DNA of 64,000 nucleotides, from assembly GCA_017526585.1 (NCBI GenBank), contig JAFXRC010000011.1, positions 53,516 through 117,515 of the forward strand, read 5' to 3'. Source of the stretch: Fibrobacter sp. (GTDB taxonomy: Bacteria; Fibrobacterota; Fibrobacteria; Fibrobacterales; Fibrobacteraceae). Position numbers and translations under genes: made by a program. The notes beneath the pieces were generated by a model. That model ran no database searches and was not told where the DNA came from. It saw only the letters and a list, made by a program, of their open reading frames with translations. Shown in pieces: positions 39,157 through 48,577 of the stretch. The number at the start of each line of letters is the position of its first letter. The stretch's first letter is position 1.

Positions 39157-39524
39157 ACGGATTCAATCACGAAGTCATCTTTTGCATTGTGAATACCGGA
39201 TTCTCCGAAACCGTGATGGAAGCGGCGAAGGATGCCGGCGCCCGCGGCGGTACCATCCTGAACGCCCGCGGCACGGCGAACAAGGAAGCCGAATCGTTCT
39301 TCCACATCGCCATCCAGCCCGAAAAAGAAATCGTCATGATTCTCGTGGACACAAAAATCAAGGACGCAGTGCTCCACGCCCTTTACCAGAAGGCAGGACT
39401 CGATACCATGGGGCAGGGCATCGCCTTCTCGCTCCCCGTAGATAACGTGGTGGGCCTTACACCTTGGAAAGCTGTCGATAAAGACAATAAGACTATCAAG
39501 ATGCCCGCCGTCGCGAAGGATTAG
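39153..39524 (+). CDS. P-II-like regulatory protein (second of two)
   Basis: The 123-residue protein starts in an ATGA overlap with the preceding gene. It keeps more P-II features than its neighbour: V-M-E-A-A-K-D-A-G-A-R-G-G-T-I-L-N-A-R-G (the helix and loop that bind nucleotide phosphate), E-K-E-I-V-M-I-L-V and G-Q-G-I-A-F-S-L-P-V. Together with the first P-II-like protein it may form a mixed trimer acting on the DUF1538 transporter. The signal sensed cannot be told from sequence. Confidence 0.85.
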   Translation: MNGFNHEVIFCIVNTGFSETVMEAAKDAGARGGTILNARGTANKEAESFFHIAIQPEKEIVMILVDTKIKDAVLHALYQKAGLDTMGQGIAFSLPVDNVVGLTPWKAVDKDNKTIKMPAVAKD

Positions 39525-39527
39525 ACT

Positions 39528-39716
39528 TTAATACAAAAATCCCAACAGCCAAAGGGGAATACGTTTTTCCGTGCCGTATTCGATGTCGTCGGCAATGATG
39601 TAAGATTTCGGAATGTCCTTGATTTGCTTTCGGGTTTTGCCCTTGCCGCCTACTTCTAGGGTGTATTCCTTATCGACGAGAAAGTCGCTCGGCGGGTTCA
39701 AGGCCGCGGAGTAACG
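39528..39716 (-). pseudogene. 3' remnant of an AAA/DUF4143 ATPase gene
   Basis: The 346-bp gap after the P-II genes is not empty. On the minus strand, 63 codons from an in-frame stop at 39719-39717 down to TAA at 39528 encode D-F-L-V-D-K-E-Y-T-L-E-V-G-G-K-G-K-T-R-K-Q-I, then I-I-A-D-D-I-E-Y-G-T and I-P-L-W-L-L-G-F-L-Y at the end. This is the C-terminal part of ATPases with a DUF4143 domain, normally about 400 residues. No start codon or ATPase part remains, so it is a decayed fragment. The right part of the gap (39720-39870) is AT-rich and probably holds the protease promoter. Confidence 0.75.
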
Positions 39717-39870
39717 TCAACTCGACTTAACAATTTACCGAAAATACGCCAATTTTGCTTATTTTCGGCCATTTTGATGTGGCGTTTGGTGCTTTTTTGA
39801 AAAATCGTTTTACAACGGTTTCCTTTTTGACGATAAATAGACAGGACCTGTTTCACAAGGAGGAATCCTT

Positions 39871-40551
39871 ATGGGAAAAAGCGGTAACATCATGAAACAT
39901 CTAATCGCTATCATCCTTGCTTTCGCCGCCATGACTTTTGGGGAAGGGTTTCACAACGGCACGGGGTTCTTTGTCAACTCAGAGTACATCGTGACTGCGT
40001 ATCATGTCGTCGAAGATTATGACCACAATTGTTATTACGATATCCAGAACGATTCGTGCTACAAGGTGCATATCGTTGATTACGATGCTGAGACAGACAT
40101 CGTTCTGTTGAAGTTGGATGATGAGCCTGTCGAAATGCCTCGTGTATGCCGTATCGAACACTCGGAATTGCCTATTGGGTCAAAACTGACATCGTATGGT
40201 TACCCTGAGCCGTTCCTTGACCATGATTTGACCATTATCCCTATGAATATCCGCGTGCAATATCGTTATGATGGGGATTACAGCTATTATCGCACGACAG
40301 GAACTCTGCAGCTTGGTATGTCTGGTGGGCCTAATTTTACCACGGATGGTCGAATTGGTGGAATGAGTAAGTCGATATCGACAATGGAACAGAATACCAG
40401 CAATCTGGTGAAGTCTACGGAAGTGATTCGTCTGCTTCGTAAAAATGGTGTAAGGGAATATCCGAACACCAGGAACGTAAAAAACTGTGTTATCAGCATC
40501 GTGAACAGCATTAAAGTGTTCAAGTCAGCTCATGATGAATGGGGGGTATAA
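39871..40551 (+). CDS. Exported trypsin-like serine protease (tandem copy 1)
   Basis: The 226-residue protein has a hydrophobic signal after a short basic start, then a compact chymotrypsin-fold domain with an intact triad: His45 in T-A-Y-H-V-V, Asp76 in E-T-D-I-V-L-L-K-L and Ser151 in G-M-S-G-G-P-N. It lacks PDZ or other extra domains, so it is smaller than HtrA/DegP. AAGGAGG stands 7 nt before the ATG. The next gene is a close paralogue whose ATG overlaps this stop as TAATG. Substrate unknown. Confidence 0.8.
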   Translation: MGKSGNIMKHLIAIILAFAAMTFGEGFHNGTGFFVNSEYIVTAYHVVEDYDHNCYYDIQNDSCYKVHIVDYDAETDIVLLKLDDEPVEMPRVCRIEHSELPIGSKLTSYGYPEPFLDHDLTIIPMNIRVQYRYDGDYSYYRTTGTLQLGMSGGPNFTTDGRIGGMSKSISTMEQNTSNLVKSTEVIRLLRKNGVREYPNTRNVKNCVISIVNSIKVFKSAHDEWGV

Positions 40552-41210
40552 TGATACAGCTAATCGGTATCATCTTCGCTTTCGTCGTCATTGCCTTTGC
40601 CGAAGACGATGTGCATTGCGGCACGGGGTTCTTCGTCAACAGCAAGTACATCGTGACTGCGTATCATGTCGTTGAGGGTTATGAAAACACGTGCTATTAC
40701 GACATCAAGAACGATACGTGCCACCAGGTTCATCTCGTGGATTATACAGTAGACTCAGACGTCGCCGTGTTGAAACTGGATGAGGAACCTCTCGAAATGC
40801 CTATGGTATGCCGTCTTGCTCATAGTGAATTGCCTATCGGGGAAAAACTGATATCGTATGGTTATCCTGAACCGTTTGTTGAGCCTGAGTTAACGATTAT
40901 CCCGTTGAGCATTCATATGCAGTATCGTTATGACGGCAATTACAACTATTATCGCATGACAGGAACATTGCGGTATGGTATGTCTGGTGGGCCTAATTTT
41001 ACCAGGGACGGTCGAATCGGTGGAATGAGCAAGTCGATAATTGCTGAAGAGAATACTAGCAATTTGGTGAAGTCTACGGAAGTGGTTCGTCTGCTTAGGA
41101 AAAATGGTGTAGCGGAATATCCGAATACCAAGAATGTCAAAAAATGTGCAATCAGCATCTTGAATTCCGTTGAGGATTTTAAGTCTGCTCAATTTAACTG
41201 GGGCGTATAA
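40551..41210 (+). CDS. Exported trypsin-like serine protease (tandem copy 2)
   Basis: The 219-residue paralogue of the preceding gene has a signal peptide (MIQLIGIIFAFVVIAFA) and triad His39, Asp70 and Ser145. Long stretches around the catalytic histidine and serine are almost identical at the DNA level to copy 1, which points to a fairly recent tandem duplication. GGGGGG lies 4 nt before the ATG at 40551, preferred over an in-frame ATG at 40539. Both copies keep their catalytic residues, so both should be active. A DUF3298 membrane protein follows 50 bp later. Confidence 0.8.
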   Translation: MIQLIGIIFAFVVIAFAEDDVHCGTGFFVNSKYIVTAYHVVEGYENTCYYDIKNDTCHQVHLVDYTVDSDVAVLKLDEEPLEMPMVCRLAHSELPIGEKLISYGYPEPFVEPELTIIPLSIHMQYRYDGNYNYYRMTGTLRYGMSGGPNFTRDGRIGGMSKSIIAEENTSNLVKSTEVVRLLRKNGVAEYPNTKNVKKCAISILNSVEDFKSAQFNWGV

Positions 41211-41260
41211 TTTTTATCTAATTTTTCTGTGTAATATTTTTCACTCTGATGGAGTAGAAT

Positions 41261-42463
41261 ATGGCAATTTTTGAAACTCTTTTTATCTTGGCCGGCCTTC
41301 TCATGGGCCTTGTGTCGCGGGGAGGAATGTACCTTTTCTTGCTGCCGCTTGCCGTAGTGGCGTTCGTGCTCGCCATGATGAACAGGCCGAGCCCAACGGG
41401 TTCCAGGGCAAAGAAAATCGTAAGCTCGATTTTGTCGGTAGCATACCTTGTCGCGGTAATTGCCTGCCCGCTTATTTTTTTCCAAAGCGGTTCCAAAGAA
41501 CGGTCAGATGCCCCCAAAAAGGAGACCGCAGTTGCATCGCAGACTTTAGATTACAAGGACTTGTCCGCTCTGGAAGAGAAGGTGGATAAAATCCATTCCA
41601 TGCTTGCCGACATGAAAGCGGAATACAGCCTGATTGGAAAAAGCGATCTGGAGCGGGTCCAGGCGAAAATCGCCATGCATGACGACGAATTGATTGAATG
41701 CGACCCCACAAAAGAGAAGGGCTGTATGGAATTCTCCAATTATGGGACGATGAGCGACAGCAACAGGTTTTACAGGGTTTCCTTGCATTGGGAGTTGCCG
41801 AGGTTCCAGGTATACCCTAAATGGGTCTACCGGAAAATCATCAAGGGGTTGCTGGGCGATGACTTGACCGATGCAGACACGGTCCTTGATGCTGGACATT
41901 TAAGAGAAATCCATAAAAGGGCCCTTTATCGGCAGGTGGAAGAATACAAGAGGTTCATTGAGTCCGAACTCAGGAATTATCCCGATGACTGGTACTATGA
42001 CAGCACCCATACGGAAGTCGCCGCCACCCTCAAATACGAACGCCAGGACAGTATAGATGTCTTGTTCGATTCGCAGCTGTGGACGACTTATTATATTTCA
42101 AATGCCGGTTACCAAGCCGGTGCCGCCGGAGGATACAATTACGAGTATCATCGGACCTTCTCGAAGAAAGACGGGTCGCTGGTTGATTCCACTATTTTCA
42201 ATCCAGAAGAAAAGGAAAAGATTGTATCGCTTCTTCGCAAATATGCGGAAAAATACGATGCCCGTCCCAATGCCATCGGCATGAATTTCCGGTTGGAGCC
42301 TTCTTTCTTGAAGGACGGTATCGGTTTTGACGGTTCCTCTTTCGAAATCGGCGAGCACACCCACGGCAGCGTGATGATCGTGGTGCCTTACAAGGAAATT
42401 CTGCCCTATATGGAAACTTGGGCTCGCCGGGAATTCGGTCTTACTGAAGGCGGACGACCATAA
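41261..42463 (+). CDS. Membrane protein with C-terminal DUF3298 (RsiV-like) domain
   Basis: The 400-residue protein has two or three N-terminal hydrophobic segments (about 5-40 and 53-75), a helical stretch (about 95-125), and a C-terminal domain (about 215-390). The C-terminal domain has A-G-A-A-G-G-Y-N-Y-E-Y-H, F-R-L-E-P-S-F-L-K-D-G-I-G-F and H-G-S-V-M-I-V-V-P-Y-K-E-I-L-P-Y. The last three follow the DUF3298 pattern, known from the extracellular part of the anti-sigma factor RsiV. No cytoplasmic sigma-binding segment or sigma gene is seen here, so a sensor or ligand-binding role is only a guess. Confidence 0.6.
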   Translation: MAIFETLFILAGLLMGLVSRGGMYLFLLPLAVVAFVLAMMNRPSPTGSRAKKIVSSILSVAYLVAVIACPLIFFQSGSKERSDAPKKETAVASQTLDYKDLSALEEKVDKIHSMLADMKAEYSLIGKSDLERVQAKIAMHDDELIECDPTKEKGCMEFSNYGTMSDSNRFYRVSLHWELPRFQVYPKWVYRKIIKGLLGDDLTDADTVLDAGHLREIHKRALYRQVEEYKRFIESELRNYPDDWYYDSTHTEVAATLKYERQDSIDVLFDSQLWTTYYISNAGYQAGAAGGYNYEYHRTFSKKDGSLVDSTIFNPEEKEKIVSLLRKYAEKYDARPNAIGMNFRLEPSFLKDGIGFDGSSFEIGEHTHGSVMIVVPYKEILPYMETWARREFGLTEGGRP

Positions 42464-42508
42464 AATTCTTTTACATATAACGGCGTCTTTTTTATATAAA
42501 TTTACGCC

Positions 42509-45500
42509 ATGAACATCCTGGTCTACTTCCTGTTTGCCCTGTCCGGGTTCGCGGGCCTCATTTACGAAGGCTCGTGGGCTCGCTACCTTAAACTCTTTCT
42601 CGGGCATTCCAGCTACGGCCAGGTGCTCACGCTGTGCATTTACATGGGCGGCCTTGCCATCGGCAGCTTTGTCGCGGGCAAGCTCGTCGAGCGCACCAAG
42701 CGTCCGCTGCTGGGCTACGGCATCGTAGAACTCTTCATCGGTATCGGCGGCGTCGCCTACCATCCGCTCTACCTGTGGCTCACGGGCATCTTCTACGATT
42801 CCGCGTGGACGGCGTCCCTTACAAGCCAGCAGGCCGAAGTGGCAAAGGTATTCCTCGCCACCGGTTCCACGCTCCCCATCGCCATCGCCGTCGGCATGAC
42901 GTTTCCCTTCATTGCAGCGGGGCTTATGCGCAAGAGCGGCGCCGAAGTGTCGCTCCCGATGCTCTACTTCACGAACAGCCTGGGCTCCGCTATTGGCATT
43001 TTGGCGACAAGTTACTTGCTTATTCCTGAAATTGGAAACCATGCCACCCTGTGCGTTGCGGCTTCCATCAACTTCCTGCTCGCGGCAGTATTCAGCTTCA
43101 TTGGCATCGCGACTTCGCCGGTTCCCACCAAGGATTCCAAAAAGCCCAAGAAACAAGACGTCGACTTCGTGGAAGAACACAAGCTTTCCATGCCGCCCAA
43201 ATCCGCGTGGCTCTGGATTGCGGCGATTACTGGCTTGACCTCATTTGTTTATGAAATCGTCTGGATCCGCTTGCTTTCGCTTTTGCTCGGTTCATCGAGC
43301 CACAGCTTCGACCAGATGCTTTCGGCATTCATCCTGGGACTTTCGATAGGATCCGCCGTGAGCGGAAAGCTCCTTAAGAAAGACAGCCTGGTGGTGCTCT
43401 CGATGGCGCAGATTTTAATGGCCTTCTTTGCACTTTGCACCTTGTATTTCCACCAGCCCTTCTGGGGCATGATGAACGAGGCGAACCAGATTTTCAACCC
43501 GACATCTGACGGCTACATCTGCTGGAGTCTCTTTAAATACGCACTCTCGCTTTTGTGGATGGTACCCACCAGCTTCTTTGCGGGCATGACACTCCCTCTC
43601 ATCACCTTGATCCTCACGCGCGCCTTCAAGAGCGAAGCGCCCATCGGCAAGGTCTACGGCTGGAACACGGTCGGCTCCATCATCGGCTCGGCAGGCGGCG
43701 GACTCCTGCTGCTCCCGTTATTGCAGCTGAAAGGCGCCCTCGTCACGGCGGCGCTCCTCGACTTCGCCATCGGCTTCATTCTTCTAGTGGTTTACCGCAG
43801 GCGCTTCCGCTACAGCGTCATGTTCTACATCATGGTGTGCGTGATGATTCTCCCGTCGCTGTTCATGAAGTTCGACCCGTCGCTCATTACTTCGGGCGTG
43901 TTCCGCAGCTACAAGAACATGCACCCCAACGAAAAGATCCAGGTCATCGACGGAAAGACGGCAACCATCAGCTTCCACGAATCTCCGGTGCATTATTACG
44001 TGAAGACGAACGGCAAGGCTGATGCGAGCATGAGCAAAAACCGTGAGGCTCCCATTTCGAGCGACGAACTCACGCAGGCGGCAACGGCGTTCATGCCCAT
44101 GGCCGTGAAGACGGAACCCTACGATGCCGCGATGGTCGGCTTCGGTAGCGGCATGGGCGCGCACTACCTGCTCGCAGACCCCTTGCTCAAGGACTTCGAC
44201 TGCGTCGAAATCGAAGAAGCCATGATGACACTCGCCAAGGGATTCTACCCGTGGAACTACCGCGGCTACGACGACCCGCGCATCCATATTTATATTGACG
44301 ACGCGACGACGTTCTTCCACACGAACCGCCGCAAGTACGACATGATTATCAGCGTGCCGAGTAACCCGTGGGTGAGCGGCGTGGCAGGGCTCTTTGCACA
44401 CGAGTTCTACGCCAAGATGCGCCGCTACATGAAACCGGGCGCCCTCTGGGTACAGTGGATTCAGACCTACGAATTCAACGACCTGATGTTCCTGAATATC
44501 CTGAAAGCACTCGATACGGTGTTCCCCTACGTGAGCCTGTACAAGTCCACCGACGAACCCGACATCATCATGATCGCAAGCGACGAGCCGGTGATGCAGA
44601 AAGGCATTGGACGCTTCTCGACAGACACTGCACTCGTCGCGGAATTCAACCGCATCCATCGCGATCCGGAATTTTTCGGCGAAAGGAACTTCCTGTTCAC
44701 GAACAAGATGCTAAAGTCGCTGCTGGAAGGCGTGAAACCCAACAGCTTGTTCATCCCGATGGTCGACAACAAGGCAGAAGAGGCGCGCTTCGTACACTCC
44801 GAAGCACACATCGTGCAGATGTTCGACAGCTGCGAAGTCTGCTGGCAGCAATACCTGGATCCCGAAGACTACAAGCCCCGCCGCGAAGCCCGCGTAAAAG
44901 CCATGCTTGCCGAACCGAAGGACGAATTCCTGAAGACTGCGTTGCTTTCCTATGTGGCAGAACTCGGCGCTGCGAAGGCGACCGCAGACAGTCTCGCGAA
45001 GGCCGCCGCAGACAGCTTAGCCAAAATAGATGCCAAGGCTGCAGCTACTGTTCCACAGCAAACCTTCGCCGACACCGCAACCACCGCCGATTCCACCGCG
45101 GCAGATAGCACTCAGCCCGAAGACCCGCGCCTTGCAGCCCTTGAAGCTTCCATTGGCTACCAGAAGTTCCGCGAGAACTACATGGAATGGATTCGCAAGG
45201 TTCCGCTCGAAGCCCGCGATACCGACGAAGTCTACATCAAGGTCAGCGGGGCCGTGAACGCAGGCGCCTTCCCGAAAAGCTTCGCCGAGGAATTCAACAT
45301 CGTCGAAGCCGCCCGCGAAGGAGTCTACAAGCAGGCGGCGCTCCTGATCGCGGACTTCTACGACCGCTACGAAATGGGCGACATGGACGAACTGTTCCTG
45401 CGCGACTGCATCGTGATTGCGCTCCTCGCCGACGAACCCGACCTGGCCGACGTCATCTACAAGAACGCCATCCAGAAGAACGAAAGCTTCTTCGCCGTCG

Positions 45501-45556
45501 AAAAGCGACTCATCGAACGCGAAATCCAGCAACTCAGGAGAAAGCTCGCAAAGTAG
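42509..45556 (+). CDS. Fused multi-pass membrane / spermidine-synthase-like protein
   Basis: The 1015-residue protein has two similar membrane parts, each beginning with a G-F-A-G-L-I-Y-E or G-L-T-S-F-V-Y-E motif followed by W-x-R (near residues 12 and 245). A spermidine-synthase-like domain follows (about 480-690) with the SAM-binding G-F-G-S-G-M-G and acidic C-V-E-I-E-E, then S-N-P-W-V-S-G-V-A-G-L-F in the active-site loop. The C-terminal 250 residues include an Ala/Asp/Ser/Thr linker with A-D-S-T units and a helical tail. Fusions of this type are common, but their product is not known to be spermidine. TATAAATT lies close to the ATG, without a Shine-Dalgarno. Confidence 0.8.
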   Translation: MNILVYFLFALSGFAGLIYEGSWARYLKLFLGHSSYGQVLTLCIYMGGLAIGSFVAGKLVERTKRPLLGYGIVELFIGIGGVAYHPLYLWLTGIFYDSAWTASLTSQQAEVAKVFLATGSTLPIAIAVGMTFPFIAAGLMRKSGAEVSLPMLYFTNSLGSAIGILATSYLLIPEIGNHATLCVAASINFLLAAVFSFIGIATSPVPTKDSKKPKKQDVDFVEEHKLSMPPKSAWLWIAAITGLTSFVYEIVWIRLLSLLLGSSSHSFDQMLSAFILGLSIGSAVSGKLLKKDSLVVLSMAQILMAFFALCTLYFHQPFWGMMNEANQIFNPTSDGYICWSLFKYALSLLWMVPTSFFAGMTLPLITLILTRAFKSEAPIGKVYGWNTVGSIIGSAGGGLLLLPLLQLKGALVTAALLDFAIGFILLVVYRRRFRYSVMFYIMVCVMILPSLFMKFDPSLITSGVFRSYKNMHPNEKIQVIDGKTATISFHESPVHYYVKTNGKADASMSKNREAPISSDELTQAATAFMPMAVKTEPYDAAMVGFGSGMGAHYLLADPLLKDFDCVEIEEAMMTLAKGFYPWNYRGYDDPRIHIYIDDATTFFHTNRRKYDMIISVPSNPWVSGVAGLFAHEFYAKMRRYMKPGALWVQWIQTYEFNDLMFLNILKALDTVFPYVSLYKSTDEPDIIMIASDEPVMQKGIGRFSTDTALVAEFNRIHRDPEFFGERNFLFTNKMLKSLLEGVKPNSLFIPMVDNKAEEARFVHSEAHIVQMFDSCEVCWQQYLDPEDYKPRREARVKAMLAEPKDEFLKTALLSYVAELGAAKATADSLAKAAADSLAKIDAKAAATVPQQTFADTATTADSTAADSTQPEDPRLAALEASIGYQKFRENYMEWIRKVPLEARDTDEVYIKVSGAVNAGAFPKSFAEEFNIVEAAREGVYKQAALLIADFYDRYEMGDMDELFLRDCIVIALLADEPDLADVIYKNAIQKNESFFAVEKRLIEREIQQLRRKLAK

Positions 45557-45618
45557 CCCTTCTACAGTCGCTGCAGCTATATTTTTATATTTGACGCATT
45601 GATTAGGAGAAGTTACAC

Positions 45619-46695
45619 ATGAGATATTCAATTTCATGTCTAGCGTTAGCGTTTGCACCGTTTTTCTTTTTCGCCTGCAGCGAATCGTCTACTGACGCCC
45701 CTTCGGGCCTGCCTTCAACAGTCAGGAACCTTTCTGTCCTGCATACCCTCGACTGCAACGAAAGCTATGTAGACTCTATCGTCAAGGTCGAGGACGGACA
45801 CCTGAAATTCGTCTGCGATGGCGAAAAATGGGTGAGCCTGCAAAAGGGAAAAAACTCGGAGAGCAGCTCCTCTTCTGAAGGCGATGACAATTCATCTGGA
45901 CGTGATTATTCGTCATCTACAGAAGACTACTATTCGTCTGCAAGAGCGCAATCTTCTTCGTCCAGGGACGAAGAGTATTCATCCGGCGAAACGGAGCACT
46001 ACTCTTCGGACGCACCCCATTCATCGAGCAGTGTTTCTTCCAGCTCCATCTCGGCATACACCAGGTACCCCGACTCCACCGAAAAGCCGCCATTCGAAAG
46101 CCACCTGGTCACATGGGACGAAACATTCTACGGAAGTGAATTCGACGAGGCAACCGGCATCCTGACCGACCTGCGCGACAACAACCAGTACAGGACCATG
46201 ACTGTCGGCAGCTGCACCTGGACTATCGACAACCTTCGCTTTTCAGATTCAACCATGGCGCCTTCCCTTATAGGCCGCACCTACTGCGACTCCACCGGCA
46301 AAGAATGCAAGTACACCTGGGGTGCCGCCATGGACTCTGTAAATACCGGTTGCGGCTACGACAATGTCTGCGATGGCAATCGACACTGGAAAGGCATCTG
46401 CCCCCATGGCTGGCACATTCCCACCGAAAAAGATCTAGACAATTTGTTCCTTGCATTGCCGGCAGGTTTAGCATACGAAACCTTGTTGAACGAATATAAT
46501 TTTTGGGAATCTCTGCCCGACACGAGCAGCTATGTAATCAGCGGCATTTGGTTTGCAGAGAGCTATAACGGTTCCAAACAAGCAAAACTGCTTAGCCATA
46601 GAAGGGCTAATGGTAGTGAACATGAATCCTGTTCTTACTGGCTCAGCGATACCTATAAATCGACCCACATCAATGTTCGCTGCGTAAAGGACTAG
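45619..46695 (+). CDS. Lipoprotein with one Fibrobacter major paralogous domain
   Basis: The 358-residue protein has a lipobox ending at Cys20. A short domain with L-D-C-N-E and F-V-C-D-G-E-K-W (about 45-75) leads to about 70 residues of Ser-rich linker. One TIGR02145 domain (about 190-358) has T-W-T-I-D-N-L, G-I-C-P-H-G-W-H-I-P-T and a terminal N-V-R-C-V. It is likely exposed on the cell surface. The next gene, with the same architecture, starts 3 bp after this stop, so the pair forms one operon. Confidence 0.87.
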   Translation: MRYSISCLALAFAPFFFFACSESSTDAPSGLPSTVRNLSVLHTLDCNESYVDSIVKVEDGHLKFVCDGEKWVSLQKGKNSESSSSSEGDDNSSGRDYSSSTEDYYSSARAQSSSSRDEEYSSGETEHYSSDAPHSSSSVSSSSISAYTRYPDSTEKPPFESHLVTWDETFYGSEFDEATGILTDLRDNNQYRTMTVGSCTWTIDNLRFSDSTMAPSLIGRTYCDSTGKECKYTWGAAMDSVNTGCGYDNVCDGNRHWKGICPHGWHIPTEKDLDNLFLALPAGLAYETLLNEYNFWESLPDTSSYVISGIWFAESYNGSKQAKLLSHRRANGSEHESCSYWLSDTYKSTHINVRCVKD

Positions 46696-46698
46696 CCC

Positions 46699-48546
46699 AT
46701 GAAAAAAATTGCAATGACACTCATCGCAGGCGGACTCCTTTTGACAGCTTGCAGCGAATCCGAAAGCGAGAACTTCACGAGCGCAAACACTCCCATCGAA
46801 CTTTCGACCATCGACGAACTCAAACAATTCACCTGTGATGAATCCCTGAACGGCATCGAGGTCTTTGTCGAAGAAAAGGACGCGTCGTTCGTCTGCGACC
46901 AAGAAGAGAACGGCACCTGGGGCTGGACACGCTCGAATTCATCGGGCCGAGACTCTTCCACGTCGAAATACTCCTCGTCCAACGCCCGCCACGGCGGGTC
47001 TTCTTCCAGCGGCGACGACGAAACGGACCCGTCAAGTAGTTCGAATGTCTCTAGCTCTTCGTCTATGCCAGCGTCTTCCAGCAATCCGTTTGTTGATCCA
47101 GAAACTATCCGCTACGGCCTCATGACCGACAGCCGCGACGGGCAAATCTACAAGACGGTTACCATAGGCACGCAGACCTGGATGGCCCAGAACCTGAACT
47201 ATACGCCCACCGTCGTCTACAATCAAACCGACGAAATCCAGCGGAACAACTGGTGTGCCGGCAAAGGAGTGCAAAACCGCAAGCACGGCGACTGTGCCAC
47301 ATTCGGAAAACTCTACACCTACGGTGTCGCAATGGATTCCGTGCAGCAGGTCGCAACCAACGGTGAATTCTGTAACGAAAATGACTGGCTTTCTGACATC
47401 CCTTGCCCGAGGCAGGGGATTTGCCCCGACGGCTGGCATATTCCCGACCTGACGGAATGGAAAACGCTCGCACTGGCAGCTAGCATCGACGGCGAAGAAG
47501 AGTTTATCCCCGACAATACCGTTCAGGGATACAAAAAATCTCCACGGAACCTGCTTGGCGACTCCGCCATGTGGGTCGATGTCTTGTATCAACATAGCAA
47601 CATCACCCAAAAATCATTTGGATTCAACGCATTGCCTTCGGGCTACAACTGGAGTGGAGTCCATGGCATTGCCGTTGCGGCATTCTGGTCTAGAGCCGAG
47701 CCGTGGTCCGATTTCTATATGATGATAATAAAACCAGATTATGCAGAAACTTACCGTATCAAACTTTATGGTAGAAATACCTATGCGCTTGCAATCCGCT
47801 GTATCAAGGATACCATCGAAACAGACCCCGCCAACTTGTCCGAGACCGTCATCGAGCCGCCTGATTTTAACATCGACCTAGGCCCCACCATCATAGAACC
47901 CGGGGAACCCCAGGCCGCCATCACTTACCTCAACCCGGATATCGAATATGGCGAAATGACCGACAGCCGAGACGGCCAGGTATACAAGACGTTCACCTTC
48001 AACAACCAGACATGGATGGCGCAGAACCTGAACTACGTCTACAATCCTGGAGTTCAAAGCTGGTGCGGCGGCGGATATGAATACAAGGAAGGCGACTGCG
48101 ACGCCTACGGTAGACTATACACCTGGGCCGCCGCAAAAGGCCACTCCGATTCGGAATGCGGGTACGACCATTTCTGCAGGGATACGACATACCAGGGAAT
48201 CTGCCCCGACGGCTGGTATCTCCCCTCGTTAAGCCAATACGACACCTTGAACCACTACCTGTCCGACACCCGAATTCTTCCGGCAGGAACCCTTCTCAAG
48301 GCAAACTCCGACTTGTGGAACGAAAATGGCAAGGGCCTGGACGCCATCGGTTTCTCGGCACTCCCGGCAGGATTCTATAGCAGCACCTTTATCAGGACTA
48401 CCGAAGAGGCGTCCTTCTGGACACGCGACCAAAATGGCGAGTTTGCCGCAAAGAGTGTCTCGCTGAGGGCGCAGTTCGACAGGATCGACACGAACCATTA
48501 CGAACATAAGCAAGAAGCCCGCTCTGTCCGTTGTATCAAATACTAA
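46699..48546 (+). CDS. Lipoprotein with two Fibrobacter major paralogous domains
   Basis: The 615-residue protein has a lipobox ending at Cys18 and the same short F-T-C-D / F-V-C-D domain as the previous gene. After a Ser-rich linker come two TIGR02145 domains, each starting M-T-D-S-R-D-G-Q-(I/V)-Y-K-T and T-W-M-A-Q-N-L-N-Y. Each also holds G-I-C-P-D-G-W and ends in I-R-C-I or V-R-C-I. The N-terminal domain shared with the neighbour suggests one duplicated ancestor that gained a second repeat. Function unknown. Confidence 0.87.
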   Translation: MKKIAMTLIAGGLLLTACSESESENFTSANTPIELSTIDELKQFTCDESLNGIEVFVEEKDASFVCDQEENGTWGWTRSNSSGRDSSTSKYSSSNARHGGSSSSGDDETDPSSSSNVSSSSSMPASSSNPFVDPETIRYGLMTDSRDGQIYKTVTIGTQTWMAQNLNYTPTVVYNQTDEIQRNNWCAGKGVQNRKHGDCATFGKLYTYGVAMDSVQQVATNGEFCNENDWLSDIPCPRQGICPDGWHIPDLTEWKTLALAASIDGEEEFIPDNTVQGYKKSPRNLLGDSAMWVDVLYQHSNITQKSFGFNALPSGYNWSGVHGIAVAAFWSRAEPWSDFYMMIIKPDYAETYRIKLYGRNTYALAIRCIKDTIETDPANLSETVIEPPDFNIDLGPTIIEPGEPQAAITYLNPDIEYGEMTDSRDGQVYKTFTFNNQTWMAQNLNYVYNPGVQSWCGGGYEYKEGDCDAYGRLYTWAAAKGHSDSECGYDHFCRDTTYQGICPDGWYLPSLSQYDTLNHYLSDTRILPAGTLLKANSDLWNENGKGLDAIGFSALPAGFYSSTFIRTTEEASFWTRDQNGEFAAKSVSLRAQFDRIDTNHYEHKQEARSVRCIKY

Positions 48547-48577
48547 ATAAGTGGCTGTAGGATTTAGCCAGTCCGGT

